IMG/VR virus record: IMGVR_UViG_3300037088_000715
Location: 1-25,002 of that record
Source: a virus
Strand: one strand, 5' to 3'
DNA length: 25,002 nt
This document shows positions 1 through 7,501 of the stretch, in pieces; the stretch's first letter is position 1, and each line of letters begins with the position of its first letter. The notes under the pieces were generated by a model that saw nothing but the letters and a program-made list of their open reading frames with translations, was not told the DNA's origin and ran no database searches. A program made the translations under genes and the position numbers.

Positions 1-197
1 ACATACTGGTTATTGCCGGCGGTGTCTGTGTAGGGCATTCCGTACTCTGGCCACGCGCAGGTTCCGCCCGGCGCGCCTGATCCGGTAGCCGCCGGCCAGT
101 TGATCTGGCTTGTGGGGTTGATCTGCGCGCGCGCCATCGCCGCCAGCAGCCCCAGCGCCGTTAATCCGGCAATCCTAACTAACGATGCACAACGCAT
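1..197 (-). CDS. Secreted tail-tip/fibre-like protein, N-terminal fragment (runs off the left edge)
   Basis: Reverse-strand reading from the ATG at 197 is open to the window edge (65 codons seen). A strong ribosome site (GGAGACAGG) lies just upstream. Residues 1-24 form a textbook signal peptide: Arg at positions 2 and 8, a Leu/Ala-rich core, and an Ala-Arg-Ala cleavage site before QINP. The mature start is polar and rich in Gly, Pro, Trp and Tyr (INWPAATGSGAPGGTCAWPEYG), like surface or fibre proteins. It overlaps the end of the preceding gene by 23 bases, so it is probably co-transcribed as the last visible gene of the late operon. A signal peptide is unexpected for a virion protein assembled in the cytoplasm. 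It could instead be a secreted phage-encoded cell-surface protein. The product is not identified. Confidence 0.6.
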   Translation of the reverse strand, partial: MRCASLVRIAGLTALGLLAAMARAQINPTSQINWPAATGSGAPGGTCAWPEYGMPYTDTAGNNQY

Positions 198-759
198 AAA
201 TCCTGTCTCCTGCCTGCGTGCTAAAGTTCAGCGCGATCGTGGATCCGGTCACAGTGTAACTCAACTCCGGCGCGCTCAGCCCCGGCTCCAGCAGCACGCC
301 GTTATAGGCCACGGCTACAATCTGGCCCGGCGCCGTATAGTTCGTTCCCGGCACGGCGCCCGTGCAGGCTTGAAAAACCAGTTGCGCCAATCCCGCCGGT
401 TGCGGCGGAGTAATCTGCGGGGCGCTGCTCAAGTCAATGGTCGCCATGCCCGTAAATTGGTAGATGCCGCTCTGCACCACGTTGCGGTTGGTGTCGAGCA
501 CGCTGATCTGGTAGTAAGTTCCCGCCGGCGTAATCTGGTCGTTGCCCCACAGCTTCACCGTAATCTGCGCGCCCGGATACGGCACATCCACAAACCAGCT
601 CGATACCTTGCCGATGTTCGCGGTTCCCGGTATGCACGGCAGCGTCGGCCCGTAATTGCAAAGCGCGATGCGCACCCACGCCGGCTGCGTGGCCGAGCCC
701 AGCGCGGCGCCGCTATAATCTACCAGCGTCGCCGTCAGCGTAATTTGCGGTGTGGCCAT
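175..759 (-). CDS. Putative tail fibre / appendage protein (beta-sandwich)
   Basis: 194 residues starting at an ATG with a GAGGGG site upstream. The sequence is almost entirely alternating beta-strand with polar turns. The first half (about 1-100) reads as a beta-sandwich repeat unit containing WGNDQITPAGTYYQISVLD, a pattern I associate with phage fibre or adhesin domains. A Pro-rich linker (APQITPPQPAG) near residue 115 leads to a second beta-domain ending in YALCIVS. It starts 6 bases after the hydrolase-like gene and overlaps the signal-peptide gene downstream. Position at the end of the late block and composition support a fibre or tip role. I do not recognise a named family, so the function is inferred. 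Confidence 0.5.
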   Translation of the reverse strand: MATPQITLTATLVDYSGAALGSATQPAWVRIALCNYGPTLPCIPGTANIGKVSSWFVDVPYPGAQITVKLWGNDQITPAGTYYQISVLDTNRNVVQSGIYQFTGMATIDLSSAPQITPPQPAGLAQLVFQACTGAVPGTNYTAPGQIVAVAYNGVLLEPGLSAPELSYTVTGSTIALNFSTQAGDRIYALCIVS

Positions 760-765
760 CGCCCC

Positions 766-1209
766 TCACTCGTAGAGATACATAAACCCCAGAATGCCGC
801 GCTGCCGGTGCTCTTCCGGCTGGCACGCGATCGTTTCCCTGAACCACGGCCGCACCGGACGATCCACAAACACCCAATAGAGCAGCGGCCCGTGTTCTTT
901 GTCCTGGCGCGCGCACATCCGGCTTACGTCGTCCTCTTGGTCGCCATAAAAAATGCCGTCGATCTCCCGCGTCAGTTGCTGCAATCGCCGGTCGTTGATA
1001 TCGAGTTTCGCCGCGGCCATGGTTCCCGGCGCGTTGCCGGCAAATTCACCCGCATTCTCGATCAGTTCGAACCAATCGCCCCATCCCGCCTGCACGCGGT
1101 TGCGCGCGACATGGCAAATGGCGCGCATCTGCTCCACGCTCGCGCTAGGCCCCGCCTCCCGCGCCGCAAAAAGCACCATCGCCGCCCGCTGCAGATCGTT
1201 CAGGGTCAT
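766..1209 (-). CDS. Possible SleB-like cell-wall hydrolase (endolysin candidate)
   Basis: 147 residues with a strong GGAGG site 7 bases before the ATG. The start overlaps the upstream stop as ATGA. Residues 8-40 (helix, AAREAG, then ICHVARNRVQAG) resemble the start of SleB/CwlJ cell-wall hydrolases, where an EARGE-type motif is followed by xxNRV. The C-terminal third (LLYWVFVDRPVRPWFRE...EHRQRGILGFMYLYE) resembles the family's ending, where His and a terminal Phe/Tyr pair surround the active site. The usual first Glu of EARGE is Ala here and a Glu sits two residues later, so the catalytic residue is uncertain. There is no signal peptide, so a holin would be needed for lysis, and none is evident in the window. 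Role and family are inferred. Confidence 0.42.
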   Translation of the reverse strand: MTLNDLQRAAMVLFAAREAGPSASVEQMRAICHVARNRVQAGWGDWFELIENAGEFAGNAPGTMAAAKLDINDRRLQQLTREIDGIFYGDQEDDVSRMCARQDKEHGPLLYWVFVDRPVRPWFRETIACQPEEHRQRGILGFMYLYE

Positions 1210-1502
1210 TTAGCATCCTCCACCCATTTATGCAGCCGCCCAATCGCTTTCAGGATTTCATCTCTGCGGTATTCTCCCCCAACATAGTGAGTAAAATAGC
1301 GGTCATCCCCGGTACCCGTGACCGCCACCAGCGCAAAAGCACGGAACGGCCTACCGTCCCCCTGCTGAACCTCTCTGAAGACGTGAGTCAGATAGGCAAT
1401 CGCTGTGCCATCCGGCCGCCAATCGATCGCATGGATCTTCTTGGAATTCTTGCGTTGCTTTAGCTGTGGCCAGTTCGTCGGGCTTGGAACCGTCTTGTTC
1501 AT
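1206..1502 (-). CDS. Hypothetical protein, 98 aa
   Basis: I do not recognise this protein. It is basic at the N-terminus (residues 15-22, LKQRKNSK), followed by an alternating strand-helix pattern with aromatic residues (HAIDWRPDGTAIAYLTHVF; ALVAVTGTGDDRYFTHYVGG) and a final charged helix (RDEILKAIGRLHKWVEDAK). It has no membrane segment, so it is not a holin. It overlaps the GroES homologue upstream by 4 bases (ATGA) and the hydrolase candidate downstream by 4 bases. That suggests translational coupling of all three. Confidence 0.55.
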   Translation of the reverse strand: MNKTVPSPTNWPQLKQRKNSKKIHAIDWRPDGTAIAYLTHVFREVQQGDGRPFRAFALVAVTGTGDDRYFTHYVGGEYRRDEILKAIGRLHKWVEDAK

Positions 1503-1912
1503 CGCATCGCTCCCAGAATCTCATCCCCGCGCAGCAGGCGCAGCTCTTCCCCGCGCAGCACGATCGTGCCTCCGGCATATTTCCCGTAGAGCACGCGGTC
1601 TCCCGGCTGCCATTCCATTGGAATCTCCCGGCCCGCCATATCGGCGCGGCCGCGCCCCACCGCCAGGGCCACGCCTTCCATGGGTTTTTCCTGCGCGGTT
1701 TTGGGAATCACAATCAGCCCGCTCTCGCTCATCTCTTCCTGCGTGCACGGCCGCACCAGCACCGTATCGCGCGGCGGCATAAAAGCGGTTGCCTGGCGCC
1801 GCATCGGCTCCGGCTTGGGCTCTTCGAGCTTTTGTTTCAGGCTCACGTCGAAGGTCCGCTGTGGCGCGGCCTCGAGCTCCGGCTGTTCTCTCACGGTCAA
1901 TGCTTCTTCCAT
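1499..1912 (-). CDS. Phage-encoded GroES-like co-chaperonin (Cpn10)
   Basis: 137 residues. The chosen ATG at 1912 overlaps the upstream stop as TGATG and has GGGAG 6 bases before it; the longer open frame upstream only shadows the preceding gene. Residues about 46-137 align by eye with GroES: PPRDTVLVRP (strand 1), SESGLIVIPKTAQEKP matching the mobile loop whose hydrophobic tripeptide (IVL in GroES, IVI here) binds GroEL, VALAVGRG (GEVLAVGNG in GroES), the dome hairpin ADMAGREIP, WQPGDRVLYGKYAG, and the ending ELRLLRGDEILGAM. Residues 1-45 are a Glu/Pro-rich extension absent from bacterial GroES. No GroEL gene is visible, so it probably works with the host GroEL during capsid or tail folding, as known for T4 gp31. 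Family membership is strong; its role is inferred. Confidence 0.85.
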   Translation of the reverse strand: MEEALTVREQPELEAAPQRTFDVSLKQKLEEPKPEPMRRQATAFMPPRDTVLVRPCTQEEMSESGLIVIPKTAQEKPMEGVALAVGRGRADMAGREIPMEWQPGDRVLYGKYAGGTIVLRGEELRLLRGDEILGAMR

Positions 1913-2880
1913 CAGTTTCTCCCGCTCCACTCGAAGATCTGTTGCTTGTACCACGTTGCTTCCGGCCCCAGCCCCACCGGAAACGCCCGGTGCGCTTCCT
2001 CTTCGCTCACGTAGCCGCCGCGGATCAATGCCAGCAGCGCCGTTCTCCATCCCAGGTAGCGCGGCGTCCTGGGCACACCGAATTCGTCGAAGCGCATTAC
2101 CATCCACTCGGTCGAGAACGGCCACTGCACGGTGGCAATCTGCACCGGCTCCTCGAAGCGCGCCGCTTGCCCGGGCAGAATCAGCGGCGTGTCGGCGTGG
2201 GCAATGGTCAGTAGCGCCACGCGCCCGCTCTTGTCCCATGGGTGCACTTTTTTCACGTGTCGCGCCAGCAGGATGCGCCCCGTTCCGACAGCGCGAACAT
2301 AGGTATCCTCGCCGCCATCCGCCTTGGCGTAATCCACCTGCCGGCAGGGAATGTCGTGCGACGCAAACAGGTCGGGCGGCTTGCCCAGCCCGTCGCGCAT
2401 CAGGCGCTCGTAAAATTCAATCGGCGACAGGATTTTCCCTTTGCGCGCCTCCAGCACGTCGTCGTTCTGCCAGCGCTCCTGTCCTTCCCATCGCTGAGCG
2501 CGGCGCGTGTTCTCGATGGTCTCCTGGATCATGGCCGCGCGCTCCACATATTCCTGCCCGCTTTTACTCTCCTGCTTCTCCGCTTCCAGGCGCGCCAGCG
2601 CCTCCTGCACTCTGGGATGGCCGGCCAGCACCAGACTCTCATCCGTCTGGTCAAAATCCTGCTGTGTCCAGGGCGCGTTCACGGCTTCCGCATTTCCCGC
2701 GCGCAGTGCCAGACCTGGAACACTGTCGATCTCGTCCAGCGCCTTCTGGTCCGGCTTCCAGTGGCCTTCTCGGATCTCGTCCGCGGCCAGCCGCACCGCC
2801 TTGTCCGCTTCCGTTTCCCGGGGCGCGCTCTGGTGTCTGCGGTCGATGTGGACAGCCGGGAATTTACCGGTCTCGCTCAT
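1912..2880 (-). CDS. Hypothetical late protein, 322 aa
   Basis: The frame is open further upstream, but the start chosen is the ATG at 2880 (MSETGKFPAVHIDRR). It overlaps the stop of the preceding small gene as ATGA. The N-terminal half is charged and helical with many Arg, Glu and Gln. The C-terminal half is mixed alpha/beta with aromatic-rich stretches (VQWPFSTEWMVMRFDEFG; RYLGWRTALLALIRGG). Its last residues (ATWYKQQIFEWSGRN) end 1 base into the GroES homologue. I do not recognise a family. Position suggests a late protein; it could be the substrate or partner of the co-chaperonin, but that is speculation. Confidence 0.6.
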   Translation of the reverse strand: MSETGKFPAVHIDRRHQSAPRETEADKAVRLAADEIREGHWKPDQKALDEIDSVPGLALRAGNAEAVNAPWTQQDFDQTDESLVLAGHPRVQEALARLEAEKQESKSGQEYVERAAMIQETIENTRRAQRWEGQERWQNDDVLEARKGKILSPIEFYERLMRDGLGKPPDLFASHDIPCRQVDYAKADGGEDTYVRAVGTGRILLARHVKKVHPWDKSGRVALLTIAHADTPLILPGQAARFEEPVQIATVQWPFSTEWMVMRFDEFGVPRTPRYLGWRTALLALIRGGYVSEEEAHRAFPVGLGPEATWYKQQIFEWSGRN

Positions 2881-3089
2881 CCTTGTACCATTCCTTCCAC
2901 GGGAATCCGCTGGCTCTTCGGCGCTTCGTGCAAGTGCTCGATGCGCCAGCAGATCAGTTCCTCGAAGCATTCATAATACTCCCGGCTGCGTTCGCGCACC
3001 GCCTGCGGAAGACACGTCATCCGCATCAGTTCCTTTTCCTTGTCGCGGAATTTATAAATCGTCTCCAGCGGTACGGTCAGTTCCGGCAT
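2877..3089 (-). CDS. Hypothetical small protein, 70 aa
   Basis: Predicted mostly helical and charged, with a Cys/Glu-rich middle (YYECFEELICWRIEHLHEAP). It lies 11 bases after the stop of the large ejection protein and overlaps the next gene by 4 bases (ATGA), which supports a real, translationally coupled gene. The ribosome site is weak (AAGGGA about 6 bases before the ATG). No family recognised and no membrane segment. Confidence 0.55.
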   Translation of the reverse strand: MPELTVPLETIYKFRDKEKELMRMTCLPQAVRERSREYYECFEELICWRIEHLHEAPKSQRIPVEGMVQG

Positions 3090-3100
3090 GGTTCATCCCT

Positions 3101-4966
3101 TCATGGCTGCGGTGCAGTTTCGTTTTTCTCTTCCGTGGCGCCCTCGGTCTGCTCCTGGATCATGCGGCTGATCATGGGTGCATAGACGGCCGGCCGCGCG
3201 CCCATCTCAATGGCCGATGTAAAAAACTGTCCGATGCGCGGATTGCTCTGGATGGCGCGCAACACAAACTCCGCTCCCGGCTTGGCGCCCATCGCCGCCG
3301 CGCCTACTGTGGCTCCGGCAATGCGTTCCCCTCCGGCAATCTCGCCCGCCAATCCGCCGATGATGGCGCCATGAAACATATCCCGTACCACCGCGCGCAC
3401 CCCGTTGTAAAAAACCCGCTGCTGGGGCACGGTTTGATTCATGCGCGCAATCGTCTCCAGGTTTTCCAGCCGCCCCGGCCCCAGCGCTTCTTCGAGCGCC
3501 GGCCGCGTGTAACTCTTCACCGCGCGTTGCAGCCCGCTCATCAGCCGCTTGCCGTTCACGCCCAGGTTTTCTCCCGCGCTCACGTTGCCCGGCACGCGCC
3601 CCAGGCTCGAGTCCCAGGCGTTCCCCATATCGCGCAGGATGTAGCTCTGCCGAAAGAGCGCTTTGGCCGATTGCAGGATCTCCGGCGTCACCGTCCCTTT
3701 GGTGCTGTCGATCAGCGTGTTCATTTCGGCCAGCTTCTTTTCGTATTCCGCCTGCGCTCCCGGCGCGCCCTTCCACGCCGCTTTTTGCGCCGCCGCAACC
3801 TCCGCGTTCAACGGGCGGTAGGCTCCGCCCGTCGCTTTGTCGATTGCCGCATACATGGGGTCCGCCACAGCCACGGCGCGATCCGCGGCTCCGGTAAAAT
3901 CGTGTACCTGGTTGAGCACCGCATCCACGTTAAAGGGCGCGGCTTTCGCAGTTGCGCCTCCCGGCCGCGCCAGCATGTTGGTCTTGGCCAGCGCCGTCGT
4001 TTGCGCCGGTTCAGCCGGCGGTCTTTCCATGGCTTCGCCCGCGCGCTCCAGTTGCGGCCGCACCGCAGCGCGCGCTTCGCCGGCATACTCCGCCGCTCCC
4101 GGCACCGCCGCCTCCGCTCGCGTCAACGGAATCCGCGCCGCGCCCGCCATTCCCGCGCCAAGCACAGCGGTAGCGCCTGCGGCCTCCGCCGCCGCGCCCG
4201 CATTCCCGCCGGTCTTCACGTAAGTCTGGCCTCCGGCAATGGTCGCTGTCTTGGCCTGCGCCATGCCCAGCTTCAGCACCTTAGCCAGCAGGGTATTTTT
4301 TTCGAGTACCTGGGCCAGCCCGGTTGCCGCTTTCAACTTCTCCGCAACGCCCATGGCTTGCCCGGTGCGCCCCAGCAGCCCCATCAACTCTTGGCCGGTA
4401 AAAAACTCGCCGATATTTTCGCCCAGTTCTCCGACGTTTTCCATGCCCTTTGAGGGCGTTTGCGCCGCGAGTTGCAGATCCTGCTCGCCTCTCGTCGTCG
4501 GTGTCCGGTCGAAAGCTGTCAAAGTTTTGTCGGCCGCGCCGCCGATGCCGCTCAGCACATCGCGCGCCATGCGCATGGGATGATACCAGGGCATCTGGTC
4601 GATGGTGCGGTCCAGCGTATCTTCATTGATCGGCTGCGCCGCATGATCGCGCGCGTATTGCGCCAGCGTCGGCTTGTCGACGAATAGGTAGCCTTGCATC
4701 GCCGCCTTTTCTACCTGGCTGAAAGGAATGGCCTGCGGTTGTCCGCCTTTCGGCGCCATCTGGTAGACGCCTTCGCCGCTGGGGTTGTCGGTAAGTTTCG
4801 CTGGCGCTGTTTGCACAGGTGGCTTCGCTGCCGGCGGCGCGCTCGTCAGCTTGGCTCCGCTGGGCAGCGGCGGCAATCCGTTTTGCGGCGTGGATGCGCC
4901 TTGCAACTGCGCGCCCGGCGGCAGCGGCGGCAGCGAATTCGCGGTTATGGCTGCGCCGGTACCCAT
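3101..4966 (-). CDS. Putative internal virion / DNA-ejection protein (gp16 position)
   Basis: 621 residues with a GAGG site 8 bases before the ATG. It begins with two copies of a Pro-rich motif (LPPLPPGAQL and LPPLPSGAKL, residues about 12-40). A long Ala/Gly-rich helical body follows, with two glycine-zipper stretches likely to enter membranes: one around residues 240-270 (AGAAAEAAGATAVLGAGMAG) and one around 535-565 (GAIIGGLAGEIAGGERIAG). The C-terminus is acidic. T7-like phages place long Ala-rich ejection proteins gp15 and gp16 in this order after gp14, and this gene holds the last slot. It is much shorter than T7 gp16 (about 1,300 residues), and I see no transglycosylase domain. It overlaps the preceding ejection protein by 22 bases. 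Function comes from context and composition. Confidence 0.55.
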   Translation of the reverse strand: MGTGAAITANSLPPLPPGAQLQGASTPQNGLPPLPSGAKLTSAPPAAKPPVQTAPAKLTDNPSGEGVYQMAPKGGQPQAIPFSQVEKAAMQGYLFVDKPTLAQYARDHAAQPINEDTLDRTIDQMPWYHPMRMARDVLSGIGGAADKTLTAFDRTPTTRGEQDLQLAAQTPSKGMENVGELGENIGEFFTGQELMGLLGRTGQAMGVAEKLKAATGLAQVLEKNTLLAKVLKLGMAQAKTATIAGGQTYVKTGGNAGAAAEAAGATAVLGAGMAGAARIPLTRAEAAVPGAAEYAGEARAAVRPQLERAGEAMERPPAEPAQTTALAKTNMLARPGGATAKAAPFNVDAVLNQVHDFTGAADRAVAVADPMYAAIDKATGGAYRPLNAEVAAAQKAAWKGAPGAQAEYEKKLAEMNTLIDSTKGTVTPEILQSAKALFRQSYILRDMGNAWDSSLGRVPGNVSAGENLGVNGKRLMSGLQRAVKSYTRPALEEALGPGRLENLETIARMNQTVPQQRVFYNGVRAVVRDMFHGAIIGGLAGEIAGGERIAGATVGAAAMGAKPGAEFVLRAIQSNPRIGQFFTSAIEMGARPAVYAPMISRMIQEQTEGATEEKNETAPQP

Positions 4967-6852
4967 GCGCCGTTCCTCACTACCAAGGTAGTTTTTCCAT
5001 CGGCCGCCAGAGCCGTCGGCTCACCCGGCTGCACGCGCACGGGTGCCGCCCCCGCCGCATACTTCGTTTTCAATGCCTGCACTTCCGCAAAGAGCGAGTG
5101 ATCATAATCCGGATCGAGGCTTTTGAGCGCCGCGACGCCTTCGGGCGAGATACCCGGCATTTGCGCTTCGTACACATCGCTCGGCGCGGCATTCTTCCAT
5201 TGCTGCGCGTAGCTATCGATTTTTTTGCCCATGCTGCGCGCCTGCGTATCGATGGCCGCTTGACGATTGCTGGGCAGGATTGCGCCAAGGGTCTTCTTGA
5301 GCGCTGCAATGGCCGGAATCGTGGTGTCGCCATAAAATTTTGCCAGTTCAGGCCCAAGCGTATCAAGTTGGTTTTGGTACGCGTTGTAACCCGCTGTGCC
5401 GTAGATATGGCTTTTCACCGTATTCAGTTTGGCTAGATTGGCGAGATGCTTCAAAGCCGTGTCGCCCGCGTTCAGTGCGCCTCCAGCCTGATTAATTTTC
5501 GTTGAAATGAACTCCTTATAGGCTTCCGTATAAGCGCTCACGCGTGAAATATCGAAGTCAGGATATTGCTCTGCAACCTGTTCACCGATCTGCGGATTTT
5601 TCATCAGCAAACGCCCCAGAACATAAGGGTTCGCCAATTGTCCGCGTCCGATGAGATCGATGAGGGAATTCTGTTCAGCGCCCAGCTTGGCAAATTCCTT
5701 CCATGCGCCCGGCGTAAGGGCTTCAGCTTGCTTATCTTTTAGCTTCTTTTCCGCCCATTGCGCGGCTGCTTCGGCGTTATTCTTCGCAATCTCAGACGGC
5801 ACTTTTCCTGCGTTGGCTTCAGCTTCCTTTTCCTGGGCTTTTTTGGTTGCCAAGTCCTGTTCGTCGATCTGCCATTTGTGCCGCGCATTGCCCGCCGCCG
5901 TGTAGGCATTGTTGATGTCCGCCTTCTTCATCGGCGCGGTGGTCTTTTGCGTTTCGATCTCGCCGCTCACGGGGTTAAAAAACGGGATCTCCGTTCCCGC
6001 CGGCGCCATCTCTTCCCCGTAGCCTGCAGGCATCCGGTAGACCGTGAAGCCCGCCGCCTTCCCGTCCGGCCCAAACTGCGCTACCGGAACCATCAGCGCC
6101 TGCCCATTCATGGCGTCGTGGAAGCCCGGCGTCTCGCGGATCAGCGCCGCGGCTTCAGGCAACGTGTTGGCATGGCCCACCATGACGCCGTGGTTTTTAA
6201 TTAGCCAATCCTCGCGGTTCTCGCTGAATTCAATATCGTGTTCCTGGCCTTCGACCTGTTTGCGCGTCATCTCCAGGGCAAAGGCCGCATTCTGGTGCTG
6301 CAGCGCCTGGGAGTTTGCAACCTCTTCCTGTTGCCGCTTCTCCTCCTGGGTTTGCGCCTGCTTGAATTGCAGCCCGGTTTGAATTCCCGCCTCCGCCGCC
6401 TTCCCCATATTGCCCGCGCCCTTGCCCGCGGCCAATCCCGCGCCCGCGCCTGCTAAGGCTTCGGCGGCAATCTTTAGCCACTGCTGCCCGCGGCTCATGG
6501 TCCCGTGCTGGATGTAGAGGTTTCCGTCCTTGTCGGTGCGCACTTTGCTGGTGTCGGTTCCCGCCAGCGTGTCGGCTACCTTGTCCATGAATCCGCGAAA
6601 GCCGCCATGCTTCACCGGCGCGGCTTCCGCCGGCGGCGTGGGCACTGTGGTCACGGCGGCCGGCTTTGCCGCAGGTTGCGCTGCCGGCGTGCCCGTCGCG
6701 GTTTGGCCCGCCGTCACTCCCGGTTGCGGAGTTACTGCCGCTGCCGGTGCTGGCTGGTTCTGGATTGGCTGTGGAGGCGCCTGCTGCGCTTGCGCGCCCG
6801 CATCCTGCGCCGCCCCCGCCCATCCGCCTCCGCCGTTGCTCCCTGCATCCAT
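4945..6852 (-). CDS. Putative internal virion / DNA-ejection protein (gp15 position)
   Basis: 635 residues from the ATG at 6852, which has GAGG upstream. A TTG at 6897 in the same frame would add 15 residues and overlap the previous stop; I prefer the ATG because those 15 codons lie in a duplicated segment. Residues 1-80 are a low-complexity Ala/Pro/Gln-rich region. A glycine-zipper follows (AEALAGAGAGLAAGKGAG, about residues 125-145). Then come long charged helices rich in Lys, Gln and Glu (about 160-215 and 320-380). The C-terminal part is helical and ends in a small beta motif (TTLVVRNGAWVPAQP). Length and position match the gp15-type ejection protein of T7-like phages. No enzymatic motif is visible. 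Confidence 0.55.
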   Translation of the reverse strand: MDAGSNGGGGWAGAAQDAGAQAQQAPPQPIQNQPAPAAAVTPQPGVTAGQTATGTPAAQPAAKPAAVTTVPTPPAEAAPVKHGGFRGFMDKVADTLAGTDTSKVRTDKDGNLYIQHGTMSRGQQWLKIAAEALAGAGAGLAAGKGAGNMGKAAEAGIQTGLQFKQAQTQEEKRQQEEVANSQALQHQNAAFALEMTRKQVEGQEHDIEFSENREDWLIKNHGVMVGHANTLPEAAALIRETPGFHDAMNGQALMVPVAQFGPDGKAAGFTVYRMPAGYGEEMAPAGTEIPFFNPVSGEIETQKTTAPMKKADINNAYTAAGNARHKWQIDEQDLATKKAQEKEAEANAGKVPSEIAKNNAEAAAQWAEKKLKDKQAEALTPGAWKEFAKLGAEQNSLIDLIGRGQLANPYVLGRLLMKNPQIGEQVAEQYPDFDISRVSAYTEAYKEFISTKINQAGGALNAGDTALKHLANLAKLNTVKSHIYGTAGYNAYQNQLDTLGPELAKFYGDTTIPAIAALKKTLGAILPSNRQAAIDTQARSMGKKIDSYAQQWKNAAPSDVYEAQMPGISPEGVAALKSLDPDYDHSLFAEVQALKTKYAAGAAPVRVQPGEPTALAADGKTTLVVRNGAWVPAQP

Positions 6853-6871
6853 CGTCCCGTCCTCAGAAACT

Positions 6872-6920
6872 AAAATCGCCCGGTCCTGCGCCGTCAATGT
6901 CTGCGCGCCGCAGCGCCGCC
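6872..6920. repeat. Copy A of a duplicated ~50-base segment
   Basis: This stretch matches 11592-11645 with a 21-base exact core (6878-6898 equals 11598-11618). It then shares a 12-base block (gtctgcgcgccg) and a 10-base block (cagcgccgcc), separated in the other copy by insertions of 3 and 2 bases. Copy A spans the end of the 200-residue virion gene and the region just before the start of the next gene. Copy B is inside the adaptor gene. Confidence 0.75.
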
Positions 6921-7496
6921 AATTTCTCCTGCCGCGCCGATTGCTGCGTTCACCCAGCTATTGTTTTCCTGGGCAATCTGGTCGGCTACGGTGCCCGCCG
7001 CATTAGCCTGGCTGGTCACCGCCCCGGCATAACCCAACGGGTTTTCTCCGGCCGCTACCGCCATCTCTCCCTGCGTGGCCTCTTCAAACTCTTGCGCTCC
7101 GGTCTGGTAGCCTTGCTCCTCGATCTGTGTCTCTTCGCTGCTTTCCTGCTGGGCCGCGCTCGCCGCTATTTCTCCCTGGAGCTGCGCCTGTCCTCCGCCG
7201 GTCACAAACGTATTGCCTCCGCCTTCGGCAGCTGTCTTTTCGCCCACCGCCTTCGATGCCTGACGGTAGTTTTGCGCCGTCCCTTCCACGGCCTGCGCGT
7301 TCAGCGTTGCTTCCTCTTCCCCGGCAAAGGCATTCTGGTTCGGCCCTTTAGCCAAGATCGGCTGCAGCACGCTGTTCACTTGGGAATAAAGCGCCTGCTG
7401 GTTGGCATACTGCTGCTGCATCATGGTGTCGTATTGCTGCAGTGTCGCCATATCCTCGGCTTGCAGTTGCTTCTGCGCGCTGGTTGCCCCACACAT
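6894..7496 (-). CDS. Putative internal virion protein (gp14-like)
   Basis: 200 residues beginning MCGATSAQKQLQAED, preceded by GGAAGGGG about 10 bases upstream. It is Gln/Ala/Glu-rich and helical throughout (QQYDTMMQQQYANQQALYSQ around residues 21-40), with a Gly-rich C-terminus (AAIGAAGEIGGAAARRH). T7 gp14 has nearly the same length (196 residues), also starts MC, and has a similar Ala/Gln-rich helical composition. The gene sits between a GNAT-fold protein and a long ejection protein, exactly the gp13-gp14-gp15 order. Direct sequence similarity to T7 gp14 is too weak to assert by eye, so the assignment rests on position, length and composition. Confidence 0.55.
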   Translation of the reverse strand: MCGATSAQKQLQAEDMATLQQYDTMMQQQYANQQALYSQVNSVLQPILAKGPNQNAFAGEEEATLNAQAVEGTAQNYRQASKAVGEKTAAEGGGNTFVTGGGQAQLQGEIAASAAQQESSEETQIEEQGYQTGAQEFEEATQGEMAVAAGENPLGYAGAVTSQANAAGTVADQIAQENNSWVNAAIGAAGEIGGAAARRH

Positions 7497-7501
7497 CGCT
7501 G

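Noticed and set aside
1913-2239. N-terminal extension of the GroES-like frame
   Set aside because: It overlaps the whole end of the preceding gene, is low-complexity, and a well-placed ATG with ribosome site exists at 1912.
1680-3185. Plus-strand open frame (501 codons) opposite the GroES homologue
   Set aside because: Low-complexity Arg/Pro/Ser product with no domain; it lies antisense to three supported genes.
2507-4453. Long plus-strand open frame (648 codons) opposite the ejection and upstream genes
   Set aside because: It crosses several minus-strand genes with good ribosome sites, and its product is Arg/Ser/Ala/Pro-rich as expected from antisense of GC-rich codons. It is a shadow frame.
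6853-6897. TTG start adding 15 residues to the gp15-position protein
   Set aside because: The added codons are a frame-shifted copy of adaptor coding sequence, and the ATG at 6852 has its own ribosome site.
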